Positions 7,216-14,278 of a DNA stretch of 16,158 nt are shown here, piece after piece (the stretch's first letter is position 1; each line of letters opens with the position of its first letter). This DNA comes from JBAQMG01 sp049302575. GTDB lineage: Bacteria > Bacillota > Desulfitobacteriia > Desulfitobacteriales > Desulfitobacteriaceae. The notes beneath the pieces are model-generated. The model worked only from the letters and a program-made list of their open reading frames with translations, was not told the origin of the DNA and made no database searches. Both the position numbers and the translations under genes were made by a program. The stretch spans positions 1 through 16,158 of the forward strand of contig JBAQMG010000047.1 in assembly GCA_049302575.1 (NCBI GenBank), in the 5' to 3' direction.

Positions 7216-8019
7216 TTATCTCTGTCGATGTTGTTTGCGCCCTTGCTCAAGTAAGTCAGCTACTTGCTTAGCAGGCTTAGCTTGGCGAACACAAGCTTCT
7301 CCTACTAATATAGCATTAACTCCGGCCGCCGCTAAACGACCAGCATCTTCCGGAACTCTTATTCCACTCTCGCTAACTATTACACAATCCTGATTAACCG
7401 CTTGCAACAACTCTAAAGTCGTATCTAAACTTACCTCGAAGGTTCTCAAATCACGATTATTAATCCCGATGTTATGTGCTCCAGCCTGGATGGCTCGTTC
7501 AAGCTCTTGAAGATCATGACATTCAACTAAAACTTCCAGACTTATCTCCGATGCAACTTTCAAGAGCCTCTGTAAAGTTACTTTGTCCAATAAAGCCACG
7601 ATTAGCAGGATAGCATCAGCGCCAGCTACTCTGCTTTCAACGATTTGGTACTCCGTCCACAGGAAATCTTTACGTAAAATCGGTAAACTTGTTTCCTTAC
7701 GAACTTGCTCTAAATCTTCAAGCGAGCCACAGAAAAAGTCCTGTTCTGTTAAAACGGAGATAGTGCCCGCTCCGCCAAGCTCATATTGTTTGACCAACTC
7801 AGGTAAAGAATGTTGCCAGGGGATTTGACCAAGGCTTGGAGAGGCTCGTTTAATTTCGGCAATTACATCAAAACGATCTGTTGCCAGTGGCCATGGTCGC
7901 CGTAGCGGCCGTTCTATTTCTAAACGTCGGCAGAGTGAGTCAAAAGGAATCAACTGTTCAACTTTGCTTAACCGCTCTTGTTTCCGAGCAACGATCTGTT
8001 GAAGAATATCCGCAGCCAT
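7216..8019 (-). CDS. trpC: Indole-3-glycerol phosphate synthase
   Basis: This enzyme of 267 residues converts the TrpF product CdRP to indole-3-glycerol phosphate with loss of CO2 and water. Conserved residues are in place: Glu55 and Lys57 in AEIKRASPS, Lys117 in LRKDF, Glu166 in LVE, the INNRDL asparagines, and VSESGI near the C-terminus. The frame is open from an ATG at 8034, but GAGGTG sits just before the ATG at 8019 with 4 bases between, so MAADILQQ is the likelier N-terminus. The stop lies 28 bp before trpF. A run of six TTTA units lies directly before the Shine-Dalgarno, and a candidate sigma-A promoter is at 8104-8132. Confidence 0.95.
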   Translation of the reverse strand: MAADILQQIVARKQERLSKVEQLIPFDSLCRRLEIERPLRRPWPLATDRFDVIAEIKRASPSLGQIPWQHSLPELVKQYELGGAGTISVLTEQDFFCGSLEDLEQVRKETSLPILRKDFLWTEYQIVESRVAGADAILLIVALLDKVTLQRLLKVASEISLEVLVECHDLQELERAIQAGAHNIGINNRDLRTFEVSLDTTLELLQAVNQDCVIVSESGIRVPEDAGRLAAAGVNAILVGEACVRQAKPAKQVADLLEQGRKQHRQR

Positions 8020-8035
8020 TTTGCACCTCATCATT

Positions 8036-8061
8036 ATTTATTTATTTATTTATTTATTTAT
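8036..8061. repeat. Tetranucleotide microsatellite (TTTA)6 in the trpC leader
   Basis: Six uninterrupted TTTA units (8037-8060) plus flanking bases form a pure 4-bp tandem repeat. On the trpC strand it reads as TAAA units ending about 9 bases before the GAGGTG Shine-Dalgarno. Pure repeats of this kind can change length by slippage. Here the change would alter the leader, not the protein. Confidence 0.9.
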
Positions 8062-8071
8062 CATAAAGAAA

Positions 8072-8102
8072 CTACCGCCGACTTTGAATAAGTTTTCGGT
8101 AG
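8072..8102. promoter_or_regulatory. Inverted repeat in the trpC upstream region
   Basis: CTACCG (8072-8077) pairs with CGGTAG (8097-8102), with an inner ACTT/AAGT pair around a TGAAT loop. It overlaps the predicted start of the trpC transcript, so it could be an operator or a 5' stem-loop. The TTTCTTT that follows on the minus strand is a poor T run, so a true attenuator is unlikely. Confidence 0.4.
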
Positions 8103-8103
8103 C

Positions 8104-8132
8104 ATAATGGTTTTTAAGGAATATAATACCAA
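8104..8132 (-). promoter_or_regulatory. Candidate sigma-A promoter for trpCF
   Basis: On the minus strand TTGGTA (8132-8127) and CATTAT (8109-8104) are 17 bases apart; each matches four of six consensus bases. The transcript start would be near 8097, giving a leader of about 78 bases with the inverted repeat and the TTTA run. The sites are moderate in quality. Confidence 0.4.
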
Positions 8133-8162
8133 TATATAAAGTCTTTGGGGAGGTGCCTAGCA

Positions 8163-8513
8163 GTGTTTTTTAAAAAATATTTAACGAATAAATTTAAAGA
8201 TGATTTAACGACGACGGTAACACCATCAAACAATAATATCAAGACTATCGAATCCCTAGATGTAAGAATGGATTCTGATAACGAAATTACTCAAGAAACT
8301 AACCTTAATTCTAACTCCTCTGAAGATAGCTTACAAGATCAGTATCTTTTTGGTTCTTCAAGCTTGTTTAACAAATTCAAAAATCAAAACTCAGGTCCCG
8401 ATGTTTTATATGAGAACGAAGCTTGGGTACCGGAAAATGAATATGTTGGTCTGTTTCGCAAAAGACGAGCTCAAGTCGAGGAACAAACCTCACCTACTTC
8501 TAAGCCAGAATAA
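8163..8513 (+). CDS. Hypothetical protein, 116 residues, Asn/Ser-rich
   Basis: I do not recognise this protein. It starts with a basic segment (MFFKKYLTNKF), continues as a polar Asn, Ser, Asp and Glu-rich stretch that is probably disordered (about 12-60), and ends with an aromatic-containing region (VLYENEAWVPENEYVGLF) and a charged tail. It has no cysteine, signal peptide or membrane segment. The frame is open from a TTG at 8145, but GGGGAGGTG (8147-8155) lies 7 bases before the GTG at 8163, which must be the start. It is followed after 46 bp by a second unknown gene on the same strand, which ends at a strong terminator. The pair may be sporulation-related, judging only by composition. Confidence 0.68.
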   Translation: MFFKKYLTNKFKDDLTTTVTPSNNNIKTIESLDVRMDSDNEITQETNLNSNSSEDSLQDQYLFGSSSLFNKFKNQNSGPDVLYENEAWVPENEYVGLFRKRRAQVEEQTSPTSKPE

Positions 8514-8559
8514 CCAAAGGGTCGTGTTATAAACACTTGAAATGAAAGGAGAAGAGCCT

Positions 8560-8934
8560 ATGAACTCAGGAGCATATAGCCCTTCCCCTACCTTAATAAG
8601 GCCAGAATTTCTAGCAAATACGGGCTCTGCTCGTTTATTCAACCATAATTATCCGCCGAAATCAAGTTCTAAAGCAGCTTCTATATTAAGCTATCCCCCT
8701 TCGTTTAATCAGCAAATTTATTATCAACCTCAAATTCAGCCGCTAAACGGACTAGCGCTTTCTTCGAGCGCTCCGAATTATTATCAAGCTAATCCCCCTA
8801 CTGTCTTTAATTCACCCGTACTATATGGTTCGGAAATAAGTATTTCTTCTAAGGGTCTTGAGACTATTCTTATTGCTACTCTGATTTTAGTTGCTTTGGA
8901 TCTAGTCGTTATCCGACCACATCGGCAACCTTAA
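8560..8934 (+). CDS. Hypothetical tail-anchored protein, 124 residues
   Basis: I do not recognise a family. The first 100 or so residues are rich in Pro, Ser, Asn, Gln and Tyr (for example YYQPQIQPLNGLALSSSAPN), with no predicted fold. The last 25 residues form one hydrophobic segment (LETILIATLILVALDLVVI) followed by RPHRQP, so the protein is probably anchored in a membrane by its C-terminus with the polar part on one side. The start is the ATG at 8560, with AAAGGAGA (8545-8552) 7 bases upstream; the ATG at 8542 lies before this ribosome site and is not used. The composition resembles spore-coat or exosporium surface proteins, but that is a guess. It is the second gene of a two-gene unit ending at the terminator 9007-9026. 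Confidence 0.68.
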   Translation: MNSGAYSPSPTLIRPEFLANTGSARLFNHNYPPKSSSKAASILSYPPSFNQQIYYQPQIQPLNGLALSSSAPNYYQANPPTVFNSPVLYGSEISISSKGLETILIATLILVALDLVVIRPHRQP

Positions 8935-9006
8935 AACAATCATTCACTGATTAGGTATGCGAAAATTGTACCAATAAATCAATAATTTATCCACTTGAAA
9001 GGGCCA

Positions 9007-9026
9007 CCCGCACTATTGCGGGTTTT
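9007..9026 (+). terminator. Terminator after the two unknown plus-strand genes
   Basis: CCCGCA (9007-9012) pairs with TGCGGG (9017-9022) around CTAT and is followed by TTTT. The T run overlaps the stop codon of the convergent activase gene (9025-9027). On the minus strand the hairpin is also present but has no T run. Confidence 0.85.
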
Positions 9027-10032
9027 ACCCCTGCTCGATCGCTGTACTATCGTTTTCCCTAGTTAGATTACTGGACCATTTCCCACAACGATCCCCCCAA
9101 TGGGCTAAAATTTCTTCATTTTGGCTAATCCGAACAATCTCACAATGATTTGCACAGCCGGAGCAATCAAAACTTCTGGCTTGGAAACTGGTTTCTACCA
9201 TTTCTAGCCCTCGGAAATGCGTTGGCTTTTTGCTGTTTAACCCAACCTTTTCTTGGGCTAAATAAGCTGCTCCTAAAGCCCCCATCACAGCAAAATAATC
9301 AGGGATAATTATTTCTTGGCCTAATTCAATTTCAAAAGCCTTGTGTATCCCTGGATTGGCTGCCACACCACCCTGAAAGAGGACTGGACCCACGATTTTT
9401 TTATTTTTCCCTACATTATTTAAATAATTTCTAACCATCGCCTCACATAGGCCAGCCACTATATCCGCTAAAGAATGCCCTAACTGTTGTTTATGGATCA
9501 TATCAGATTCAGCAAACACCGAACAACGCCCGGCAATTCGCACGGGATGGAGAGCTTGTGTAGCTAAGGCTGCAAATTCCTCGATGGGTAGACCCAAACG
9601 CGCTGCCTGTTGGTCCAAAAAGGAACCCGTACCTGCTGCACAAACCGTATTCATAGCGAAATCGACAACCACCCCGTCCCTAAGGATTATAATCTTGGAA
9701 TCCTGCCCACCGATTTCGAGAATAGTCCGAACTTGTGGATAGAGACGTGAGGCTGCCACAGCGTGTGCTGTAATCTCGTTCTTCATAACATCTGCGCCCA
9801 ACAAGGTCGCCGCTAATTGTCGGGCACTGCCAGTTGTTCCCACCCCTAAAATTTGGGCTTTCGAACCGATCTTGGACCTCAGAAGTTTAACTCCTTCTTG
9901 AATTGTTTGCATGGGCCGCCCTTGTGTGCGCAGGTAAAGTGCCTCTTCTACTCTATTATCTGACCCAAGGAGTACCAAATTAGTACTGACTGAGCCCACA
10001 TCTACCCCTAAAAAATAGTTATCCGCCAGCAT
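9025..10032 (-). CDS. HgdC-type ATPase, 2-hydroxyacyl-CoA dehydratase activator family
   Basis: This 335-residue protein belongs to the BadF/BadG/BcrA/BcrD (COG1924) ASKHA ATPase family. Known members are homodimers that hold one [4Fe-4S] cluster between subunits and use ATP hydrolysis to push a low-potential electron onto a dehydratase or reductase partner. Nucleotide-binding segments are GVDVGSVSTN (9-18), VGTTGSAR (64-71), and EIGGQDSK (106-113). The cluster ligands are Cys131 in NTVCAAGTGSFLD and Cys170 in GRCSVFAESD. A C-terminal extension adds Cys290, Cys293, Cys297 and Cys316, a pattern for a further metal or cluster site. ATG start with GGAGGTG 7 bases upstream; the start overlaps the upstream gene by 14 bp, which implies coupled translation. 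No classical hgdA/hgdB dehydratase is in the window; the partners are presumably the two upstream DUF2229/HgdB-like proteins. Confidence 0.9.
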   Translation of the reverse strand: MLADNYFLGVDVGSVSTNLVLLGSDNRVEEALYLRTQGRPMQTIQEGVKLLRSKIGSKAQILGVGTTGSARQLAATLLGADVMKNEITAHAVAASRLYPQVRTILEIGGQDSKIIILRDGVVVDFAMNTVCAAGTGSFLDQQAARLGLPIEEFAALATQALHPVRIAGRCSVFAESDMIHKQQLGHSLADIVAGLCEAMVRNYLNNVGKNKKIVGPVLFQGGVAANPGIHKAFEIELGQEIIIPDYFAVMGALGAAYLAQEKVGLNSKKPTHFRGLEMVETSFQARSFDCSGCANHCEIVRISQNEEILAHWGDRCGKWSSNLTRENDSTAIEQG

Positions 10033-11173
10033 TGGTTAACACCTCCTCTCTAAGTGGGGCTCTTGCTCTACTACGCCGTGACCGTTCCAAGAGATCTACA
10101 AAAGCCTCCAGACGGGTTTGAACCCCTACCTGACCAGTATGTTCATCAACTGTTAACGTCATTATCGGGATATTATACTCCTCTTGAATTCGAGGTAAAA
10201 TCCCAGCCGCCACGATTTCCGGCATACAGCTCAAGGGTAGAATCTGAATAATTCCATCGAACCCTTGCTGCGCAAATTTGACGGCCGCGCCCACTGTTTC
10301 CTGACCGTGACCACCGACAAAATGACTTAGATAGGGTTTAGCCAGCTTAGGATAAGGCTTTATTGAACGATACCCTTGGGTCAAACCTTGAAAAACATGT
10401 TGTCCTACCCAGCCTGACAAATAGATTGAACGATCAACCTGAACCCCTAACCCCCCTAATTGTTTTTCGATATCGGCTGAGGAAAAGGGATCAAGGATGG
10501 TATAAATCTCTCCGACGATGCCAATACGCAGGGGCTCTGACCTTGCAGCTCCCGATAGGAAATTTTGGGTGTTTTGTCTACTACAGATCTCAATTTGCAG
10601 TGCCCGAACAACCTCCTCTAAGCCTTGATAACTCATAGTGTGGACCAACTGATCTAAAGCCTTTTGATAGAGCATTTCCGTTGCCACTTTATTTTCCAAC
10701 CTTGGCCGCGCTGCATGAATTAAATCTTCTACCCTATCTATGGCAACGCTCTTTTGATAAGCAAAACGAAGTGCTTTAAAAATTCGACTCCAAGAATTCC
10801 GGGTGCCCGCTACATAGCGAATCCGCTTTGCCAAGCCTAAGATACTACCGTCCGGTGGTTCTAAAATTACTACATCATAGGAATAGCCTGCATCCTGGAG
10901 GATTTGTCGTTCTAACTCGCCATAATAACCAAAACGACAAGGCCCGCTTCCTCCCGTAATCACTATCGTATCTGCACCCCTAGTGGCAGCTTCAATATAA
11001 TTTCCAAGATTGATCTTTAAGGGGAGACAAGCCGATTCCGGTGCAAGCTTGGTTCCTAAGTTAAGCGCTTGCTTACTATTTATTGGAGGAACGACGACCT
11101 CTACGTTAAGTAATTCAAAGAGCGTCTGAACTACTATCCAGACATTCCCCATGTGTGGAAACGTTAGTTTCAT
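10019..11173 (-). CDS. HgdB-like/COG3581-type protein of the activase module
   Basis: This 384-residue protein resembles the COG3581 segment found fused to, or next to, HgdC-type activases and DUF2229 proteins. It is distantly related to the subunits of 2-hydroxyacyl-CoA dehydratases. Conserved cysteines are Cys49 (ESACLPLKI), Cys79 (GGSGPCRFGYYGE) and Cys316 (LPLSCMPEI), probably ligands of an iron-sulfur cluster. The C-terminal motif DEHTGQVGVQTRLEAF recurs as DEHSGEAGLVTRLEAF in the upstream gene product, so the two are paralogous. ATG start with AAGGAGG about 7 bases upstream. It overlaps the upstream gene by 59 bp and the downstream activase by 14 bp. The substrate is unknown; the module may reduce a protein or small molecule with ATP-driven electrons. 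Confidence 0.8.
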   Translation of the reverse strand: MKLTFPHMGNVWIVVQTLFELLNVEVVVPPINSKQALNLGTKLAPESACLPLKINLGNYIEAATRGADTIVITGGSGPCRFGYYGELERQILQDAGYSYDVVILEPPDGSILGLAKRIRYVAGTRNSWSRIFKALRFAYQKSVAIDRVEDLIHAARPRLENKVATEMLYQKALDQLVHTMSYQGLEEVVRALQIEICSRQNTQNFLSGAARSEPLRIGIVGEIYTILDPFSSADIEKQLGGLGVQVDRSIYLSGWVGQHVFQGLTQGYRSIKPYPKLAKPYLSHFVGGHGQETVGAAVKFAQQGFDGIIQILPLSCMPEIVAAGILPRIQEEYNIPIMTLTVDEHTGQVGVQTRLEAFVDLLERSRRSRARAPLREEVLTNAGG

Positions 11174-12227
11174 GCTCCATCCTCCTTACGATCATATCTA
11201 AAAAGGCTTCAAGTCTAGTCACCAAACCAGCCTCTCCGCTATGTTCATCCAAAGTTAGAAGCATATAGGGTTTACGCAGCTCTCGAGCCTTACGAGCCAA
11301 CATATCCTGAATCATGGAATCTGTACCACATCCGAAACAGGAGAGATAGATAACTCCATCGATACTTTCATCGTCTACATAAGCATAGCCCGCGCCTAAA
11401 ATTCGTTTGCTATGGCTCCAAAATATCTTTTTTTGCAAGCCCTTAAGGGAGTTTTCCACCACGTCTGGTGCTACCTCTTCAATCAACTTAAGCTCAGCTC
11501 TAACCCTTAATTTAGCTAATAAATTAAGATTGGCATAGTGTTCATTGATTAAATAAGCATGTCCAACCAAGGCAATCGTCGGTCGAAGCTCCTCCGATCT
11601 ACACTCCATTTTGCTTGTATTGCCCTCATTTTCGTTCACCCACTCACTTTTTTCATTAAACTCTTTAGGCCTTAATAAACTCAAAGCAACGTTCTGGGGT
11701 AAGGACGTAAAACTTTCTTGGCAAAGTACTAAACTCTCCTGAAAATCCCCACCTGCACTACGCAATTCTTCATAAAGTCTTTGCCACATTAATGCTTCAT
11801 TAAAAACCTTGCGAATCCTAGCTTTCTCCCTACCTAGTTTAATTCCCAAAGCGTATAGGGCTTTTAAGACTTGGCTTTGACCTTCCCGCCAATTGATAGT
11901 TACTGTTAACACAGGAAGATCAGAGTCAACAGTCGCTAAGATACTTTCCGGTATACCAAGAAGTTTAGGACAAAGGAAAGTCTGCTCCTCAACGCTGACC
12001 ATCCGTGGTAGAAATACTGCCTCAACATCTTTCAAGCTTTCTATATGCCCGACTAAAAGCTTTATAGGTAGACAGGTTTCATCCTGAGCCCTTTTCAGAC
12101 CTGACTCTAGGATCTGCCGCTGAGTAGGCTGTGAGGGGACAAGTTCAATTCCCAGATTATAAAAGAACCCTGCCCAGAAGGGATAAAAATCAAAATAATG
12201 TAGTGCTCGTGGAAAACCAATTTTCAA
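11115..12227 (-). CDS. DUF2229/COG3580-type protein of the activase module
   Basis: This 370-residue protein begins KIGFPRALHYFDFYPFWAGF, the usual start of the DUF2229 family, followed by QDETCLPIKLLVGH (48-61, Cys52), TFLCPKL (Cys86) and a late LSCFGCGTDSM (Cys297, Cys300). Four conserved cysteines suggest an iron-sulfur cluster. In many clostridia these domains are part of one very long protein with the activase and the COG3581 domain; here they are three separate genes. The start is TTG at 12227, 5 bp beyond the spoVAF stop. The Shine-Dalgarno AAGGAG is made of the last two sense codons of spoVAF (Lys-Glu), so translation is linked to that gene. No function has been proven for the family. 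Confidence 0.8.
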   Translation of the reverse strand: MKIGFPRALHYFDFYPFWAGFFYNLGIELVPSQPTQRQILESGLKRAQDETCLPIKLLVGHIESLKDVEAVFLPRMVSVEEQTFLCPKLLGIPESILATVDSDLPVLTVTINWREGQSQVLKALYALGIKLGREKARIRKVFNEALMWQRLYEELRSAGGDFQESLVLCQESFTSLPQNVALSLLRPKEFNEKSEWVNENEGNTSKMECRSEELRPTIALVGHAYLINEHYANLNLLAKLRVRAELKLIEEVAPDVVENSLKGLQKKIFWSHSKRILGAGYAYVDDESIDGVIYLSCFGCGTDSMIQDMLARKARELRKPYMLLTLDEHSGEAGLVTRLEAFLDMIVRRMEHETNVSTHGECLDSSSDAL

Positions 12228-12232
12228 TTAAT

Positions 12233-13723
12233 TCACTCCTTGTGCCCTTGAGGCTGCCTAATCGCATCCTTTGGTTTTAAGATACTTGGTCGTTTATTCT
12301 TGATAGGGACCGGTGAACGCACTAGGATGGTACCCAAGGCTTTAATGTCCAGCGGAATCAGCGGCCATAAATAGGGCACCCCGAAGGACCTAGTTCGCCA
12401 AAGAAGGAAAAACAGCAGGATAGTTCCTATAATAAGGCCTATAAAATTAAACAGCCCGGCTAAAATTACTAAAAATAAACGAGCTAAACGATTGGCTTGA
12501 GCTAATTCGTAACTAGGTGTGGCAAAAGTGCCCACGGCCGAGAAAGCAATATACATCACAATTTCCGGTGTGAACATACCTACTTTAATCGCTACATCAC
12601 CGATCATAAAAGTGGCGATCAAGCCAAGAGCTGTTCCTAAAGGAGTTGGTGTATGAATCGCGGCCATCCGCATCAGATCGATCCCGATCTCAGCAACGAT
12701 GGTCTGGGGAAGAAGTCCGATTTTAGCTGGCTTAATGACACCAATAAACCCAAGAGATTCTGGAAGGAGCTGTGGATTAAGGGCTGCGCACAACCAAAGC
12801 GGCAACAAAAAGATCGAAATAAAAATACCTATAAATCTAACCCAACGCAAATATGCCCCTACCACTGGTTCCTGGCGATATTCTTCAGCGTGCTGGACAT
12901 GAGACCAAAAAGTTGCTGGGGCAATAATGATACTTGGTGAAGTATCCACCATGACAAGTACATGACCTTCTAACAAATGCATAGCTGCCACATCAGGTCT
13001 TTCAGTATAACGAACTCGTGGATAAGGATTCCAGAACTTGCTCCCAAGAATAAATTCCTCAACACTTTTTTCGGCCATTGGAATCCCGTCAATTTTAATA
13101 GCTTGAAGATCCTGAAGTATTTCCTTAACCATGTCTGGATTGGTTATATCTTCAATATAGGCTAGACAAACGTCAGTTTTAGAGCGGCTCCCCACTTGAA
13201 CCAGTTTCATGCGCAATTGAGGATCACGTAAGCGACGTCGAACAAGCGCAGTATTGAAAATAAGTGTTTCCGTGAAGCCATCCCGGGAACCACGGGTTAC
13301 CCTCTCAATATCCGGCTCGGCTGGTTGACGTCCCGGATAGGATCTTACATCAACAATGATGGCTTGACTTTGACCCTCAACAAAGATAGCCATCGGTCCA
13401 GAAAGGATAAAGTAAAGGACTTTATCCATGGTCTGAACTTCACTCACTTGTAAATCGACAATTCGACCCTTCACTAATTTGTCTAAGGTATTAACAACCA
13501 ACTCTGAGCGTTCCAAATCGATTAAGGCATTAAGCACAAAGCTAACGACATTAGAATCGACCATACCGTTCACAGAGTAAATCGCTACTCTTTTTCCACC
13601 AATGGACATCTCTCGCAGAATAATATCGAAGCTATCCGGAACCCCAAGTTGCTGATTCAAGTAATCTACATTTTCCTGATATTTCTTACTGACCGGAATA
13701 TTTTTTTCACTCGCGTTAGCCAT
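12233..13723 (-). CDS. spoVAF: GerA-family spore protein SpoVAF
   Basis: This 496-residue protein is of the GerA A-subunit family, with a large N-terminal soluble region (1 to about 290) and a C-terminal membrane region with segments at about 296-314, 362-383, 387-405 and 413-441. The family motif ERVTRGSRDGFTE is at 140-152. In Bacillus, SpoVAF is encoded at the end of the spoVA operon, lies in the spore inner membrane, and boosts germination together with FigP (YqhR); a figP gene is not seen here. Its position after spoVACDE supports SpoVAF over a nutrient receptor such as GerAA. No GerB/GerC-type genes follow. The ribosome site before the ATG is weak (AGTAGG), and a repeat element lies just upstream, so expression could be lower than that of spoVACDE. 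Confidence 0.92.
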   Translation of the reverse strand: MANASEKNIPVSKKYQENVDYLNQQLGVPDSFDIILREMSIGGKRVAIYSVNGMVDSNVVSFVLNALIDLERSELVVNTLDKLVKGRIVDLQVSEVQTMDKVLYFILSGPMAIFVEGQSQAIIVDVRSYPGRQPAEPDIERVTRGSRDGFTETLIFNTALVRRRLRDPQLRMKLVQVGSRSKTDVCLAYIEDITNPDMVKEILQDLQAIKIDGIPMAEKSVEEFILGSKFWNPYPRVRYTERPDVAAMHLLEGHVLVMVDTSPSIIIAPATFWSHVQHAEEYRQEPVVGAYLRWVRFIGIFISIFLLPLWLCAALNPQLLPESLGFIGVIKPAKIGLLPQTIVAEIGIDLMRMAAIHTPTPLGTALGLIATFMIGDVAIKVGMFTPEIVMYIAFSAVGTFATPSYELAQANRLARLFLVILAGLFNFIGLIIGTILLFFLLWRTRSFGVPYLWPLIPLDIKALGTILVRSPVPIKNKRPSILKPKDAIRQPQGHKE

Positions 13724-13735
13724 CGTTCTGCCTAC

Positions 13736-13902
13736 TTTCGAGGTTCGATATTCGATTTTCGTGGTTCGAGTTCGGGTATTCTTTCTGGGTTTCCATAGGG
13801 ATTAGAGGGTGCTTTCACTCCTAGTAGTACCGCTTAGTCGGCCAAAATCGATATTCGGACTTAGAACTTAGAACTTAGAACTTAGAACCTCTAACCTCGA
13901 GT
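13736..13902. repeat. Inverted heptamer-array element D
   Basis: This element fills the gap between spoVAE and spoVAF. The left arm, 13736-13770, is five contiguous 7-bp units (TTTCGAG, GTTCGAT, then ATTCGAT, TTTCGTG, GTTCGAG). The right arm, 13854-13902, has four exact TTAGAAC units (13861-13888) flanked by TTCGGAC, CTCTAAC and CTCGAGT. Read on the other strand the right arm becomes GTTCTAA units, so both arms fit GTTCKAN in inverted orientation. The core holds AGGGATTAGA (13797-13806) and GTCGGC (13837-13842), as in element C, and an extra hairpin GTGCTTTCAC. The right arm reaches the spoVAE stop codon. A large stem here could lower read-through into spoVAF and the activase genes. Confidence 0.78.
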
Positions 13903-14264
13903 TAGCCCTTGGGGTTAAACACTACGGATACACCGTAACCAAACAGAACTGCAGCAGCAATTCCCACCGCGCCAGCTTCTATTCCCCCAGAAAATGCCCC
14001 GATGAGTCCACGTTTAATTACAGCGTCCATAGCCCCTTTAGCTAATGTATAACCAAAACCTGACAAAGGCACTGTCGCACCAGCTCCACCTATTTTCGTT
14101 AAAGGTTGATACCAGCCTAAGGCCCCTAGGATCACGCCCCCAGTAACAAAGGTAACTAGTACATGAGCTGGGGTAATCGCTACTTTTGTTAAATCCATTA
14201 ATAATTGTCCAATGACACAAATTAAGCCTCCCACTATAAAAGCAGGAATTATCATCTCGAACAT
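13902..14264 (-). CDS. spoVAE: Stage V sporulation protein AE (SpoVAEb type)
   Basis: This 120-residue, nearly all hydrophobic protein has about four membrane segments and the SpoVAC/SpoVAE family features GGLICVIGQ (12-20) and VPLSGFGYTLAKGA. SpoVAE is part of the spore inner-membrane channel that carries dipicolinic acid with Ca2+ into the forespore and out at germination. It is paralogous to SpoVAC, which has GGLICMIGQ and VPVTGFANSV. ATG start with GGGG 7 bases upstream. It lies 14 bp after spoVAD. No SpoVAEa-type soluble protein is encoded here. Confidence 0.95.
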   Translation of the reverse strand: MFEMIIPAFIVGGLICVIGQLLMDLTKVAITPAHVLVTFVTGGVILGALGWYQPLTKIGGAGATVPLSGFGYTLAKGAMDAVIKRGLIGAFSGGIEAGAVGIAAAVLFGYGVSVVFNPKG

Positions 14265-14278
14265 CGTATTAGCCCCTT

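Noticed and set aside
8099..8128. Plus-strand promoter with TATAAT at 8122-8127 for the unknown gene at 8163
   Set aside because: No acceptable -35 at 16-18 bp. GCATA at 8102 recalls a sporulation -35, but the spacing is too short for sigma F or G and the -10 does not fit sigma E or K.
13724..13830. Short minus-strand frame beginning GTG AAA GCA after AGGAG in element D
   Set aside because: About 27 codons made mostly of heptamer sequence; periodic repeats give open frames by chance and no protein family is recognisable.
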